The notes beneath the pieces were generated by a model that searched no databases, was not told where the DNA came from, and saw nothing but the letters and a program-made list of their open reading frames with translations. Both the position numbers and the translations under genes were made by a program. A stretch of 64,000 bases of DNA from Cyclospora cayetanensis (Eukaryota > Apicomplexa > Conoidasida > Eucoccidiorida > Eimeriidae): positions 270,973 to 334,972 of the forward strand of contig NW_020312125.1 in assembly GCF_002999335.1 (NCBI RefSeq), written 5' to 3'. Below, one piece after another: positions 63,991 to 64,000 of the stretch; positions within the stretch are counted from its first letter, which is position 1; every line of letters starts with the position of its first letter.

Positions 63991-64000
63991 CAAAGATCCT

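Overview
The window is nuclear DNA of a coccidian apicomplexan, most likely an eimeriid such as Eimeria or Cyclospora. Evidence: base composition is near 50% GC; genes are split by many short introns (about 95-650 bp) with strong GTRAGT / polypyrimidine-AG signals; coding exons are full of CAG/GCA/GCT runs that give polyalanine, polyglutamine and polyserine tracts; introns carry microsatellites; and the recognisable proteins (plant/Plasmodium-type S-adenosylhomocysteinase with its extra loop, tandem CCCH fingers, CDC6/ORC1, CKS, PEX13, HSP20, ACBP) are ordinary eukaryotic ones. No rRNA, tRNA, CRISPR array or bacterial-type operon was seen. Gene models below were assembled by hand from open frames, splice signals and reading-phase bookkeeping; no transcript data were available.

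Layout. 0-3.4 kb: minus-strand gene joining a BTB/T1-like domain to two CCCH zinc fingers. 5.1-8.9 kb: minus-strand SPOUT1/C9orf114-type RNA methyltransferase, eight exons, complete. 9.4-11.3 kb: plus-strand S-adenosylhomocysteinase, two exons, transcribed divergently from the methyltransferase. 12.0-14.7 kb: minus-strand helical multi-exon protein (possibly COG6-like). 16.3-18.6 kb: plus-strand 501-aa protein of unknown function. 19-28 kb: gene-poor, less GC-rich stretch with scattered unresolved minus-strand exon-like frames. 28.2 kb: single-exon acyl-CoA-binding protein. 29.4-37 kb: a huge Gln-rich protein and immediately upstream coding exons that may be part of the same gene. 38.5-39.5 kb: small heat-shock protein. 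42.3-49.3 kb: CDC6/ORC1-family replication-licensing ATPase in about ten exons. 50.3-53.7 kb: probable CIMIP2/FAM166-like microtubule protein (two end exons seen). 55.0-56.3 kb: PEX13-like peroxin. 60.9-63.3 kb: CKS cyclin-dependent-kinase subunit with a very large internal insertion. The last 150 bp are a (TA)n tract.

How the genes fit together. The methyltransferase and SAH hydrolase form a head-to-head pair linking SAM-dependent RNA methylation with removal of its product inhibitor. CDC6 (with a cyclin-docking RxL motif and CDK consensus sites) and CKS belong to the same cell-cycle control system though they are 11 kb apart. PEX13 and ACBP both touch fatty-acyl/peroxisome biology. Three introns in three different genes are best explained by GC-AG splicing, and several low-complexity insertions sit inside otherwise highly conserved folds.
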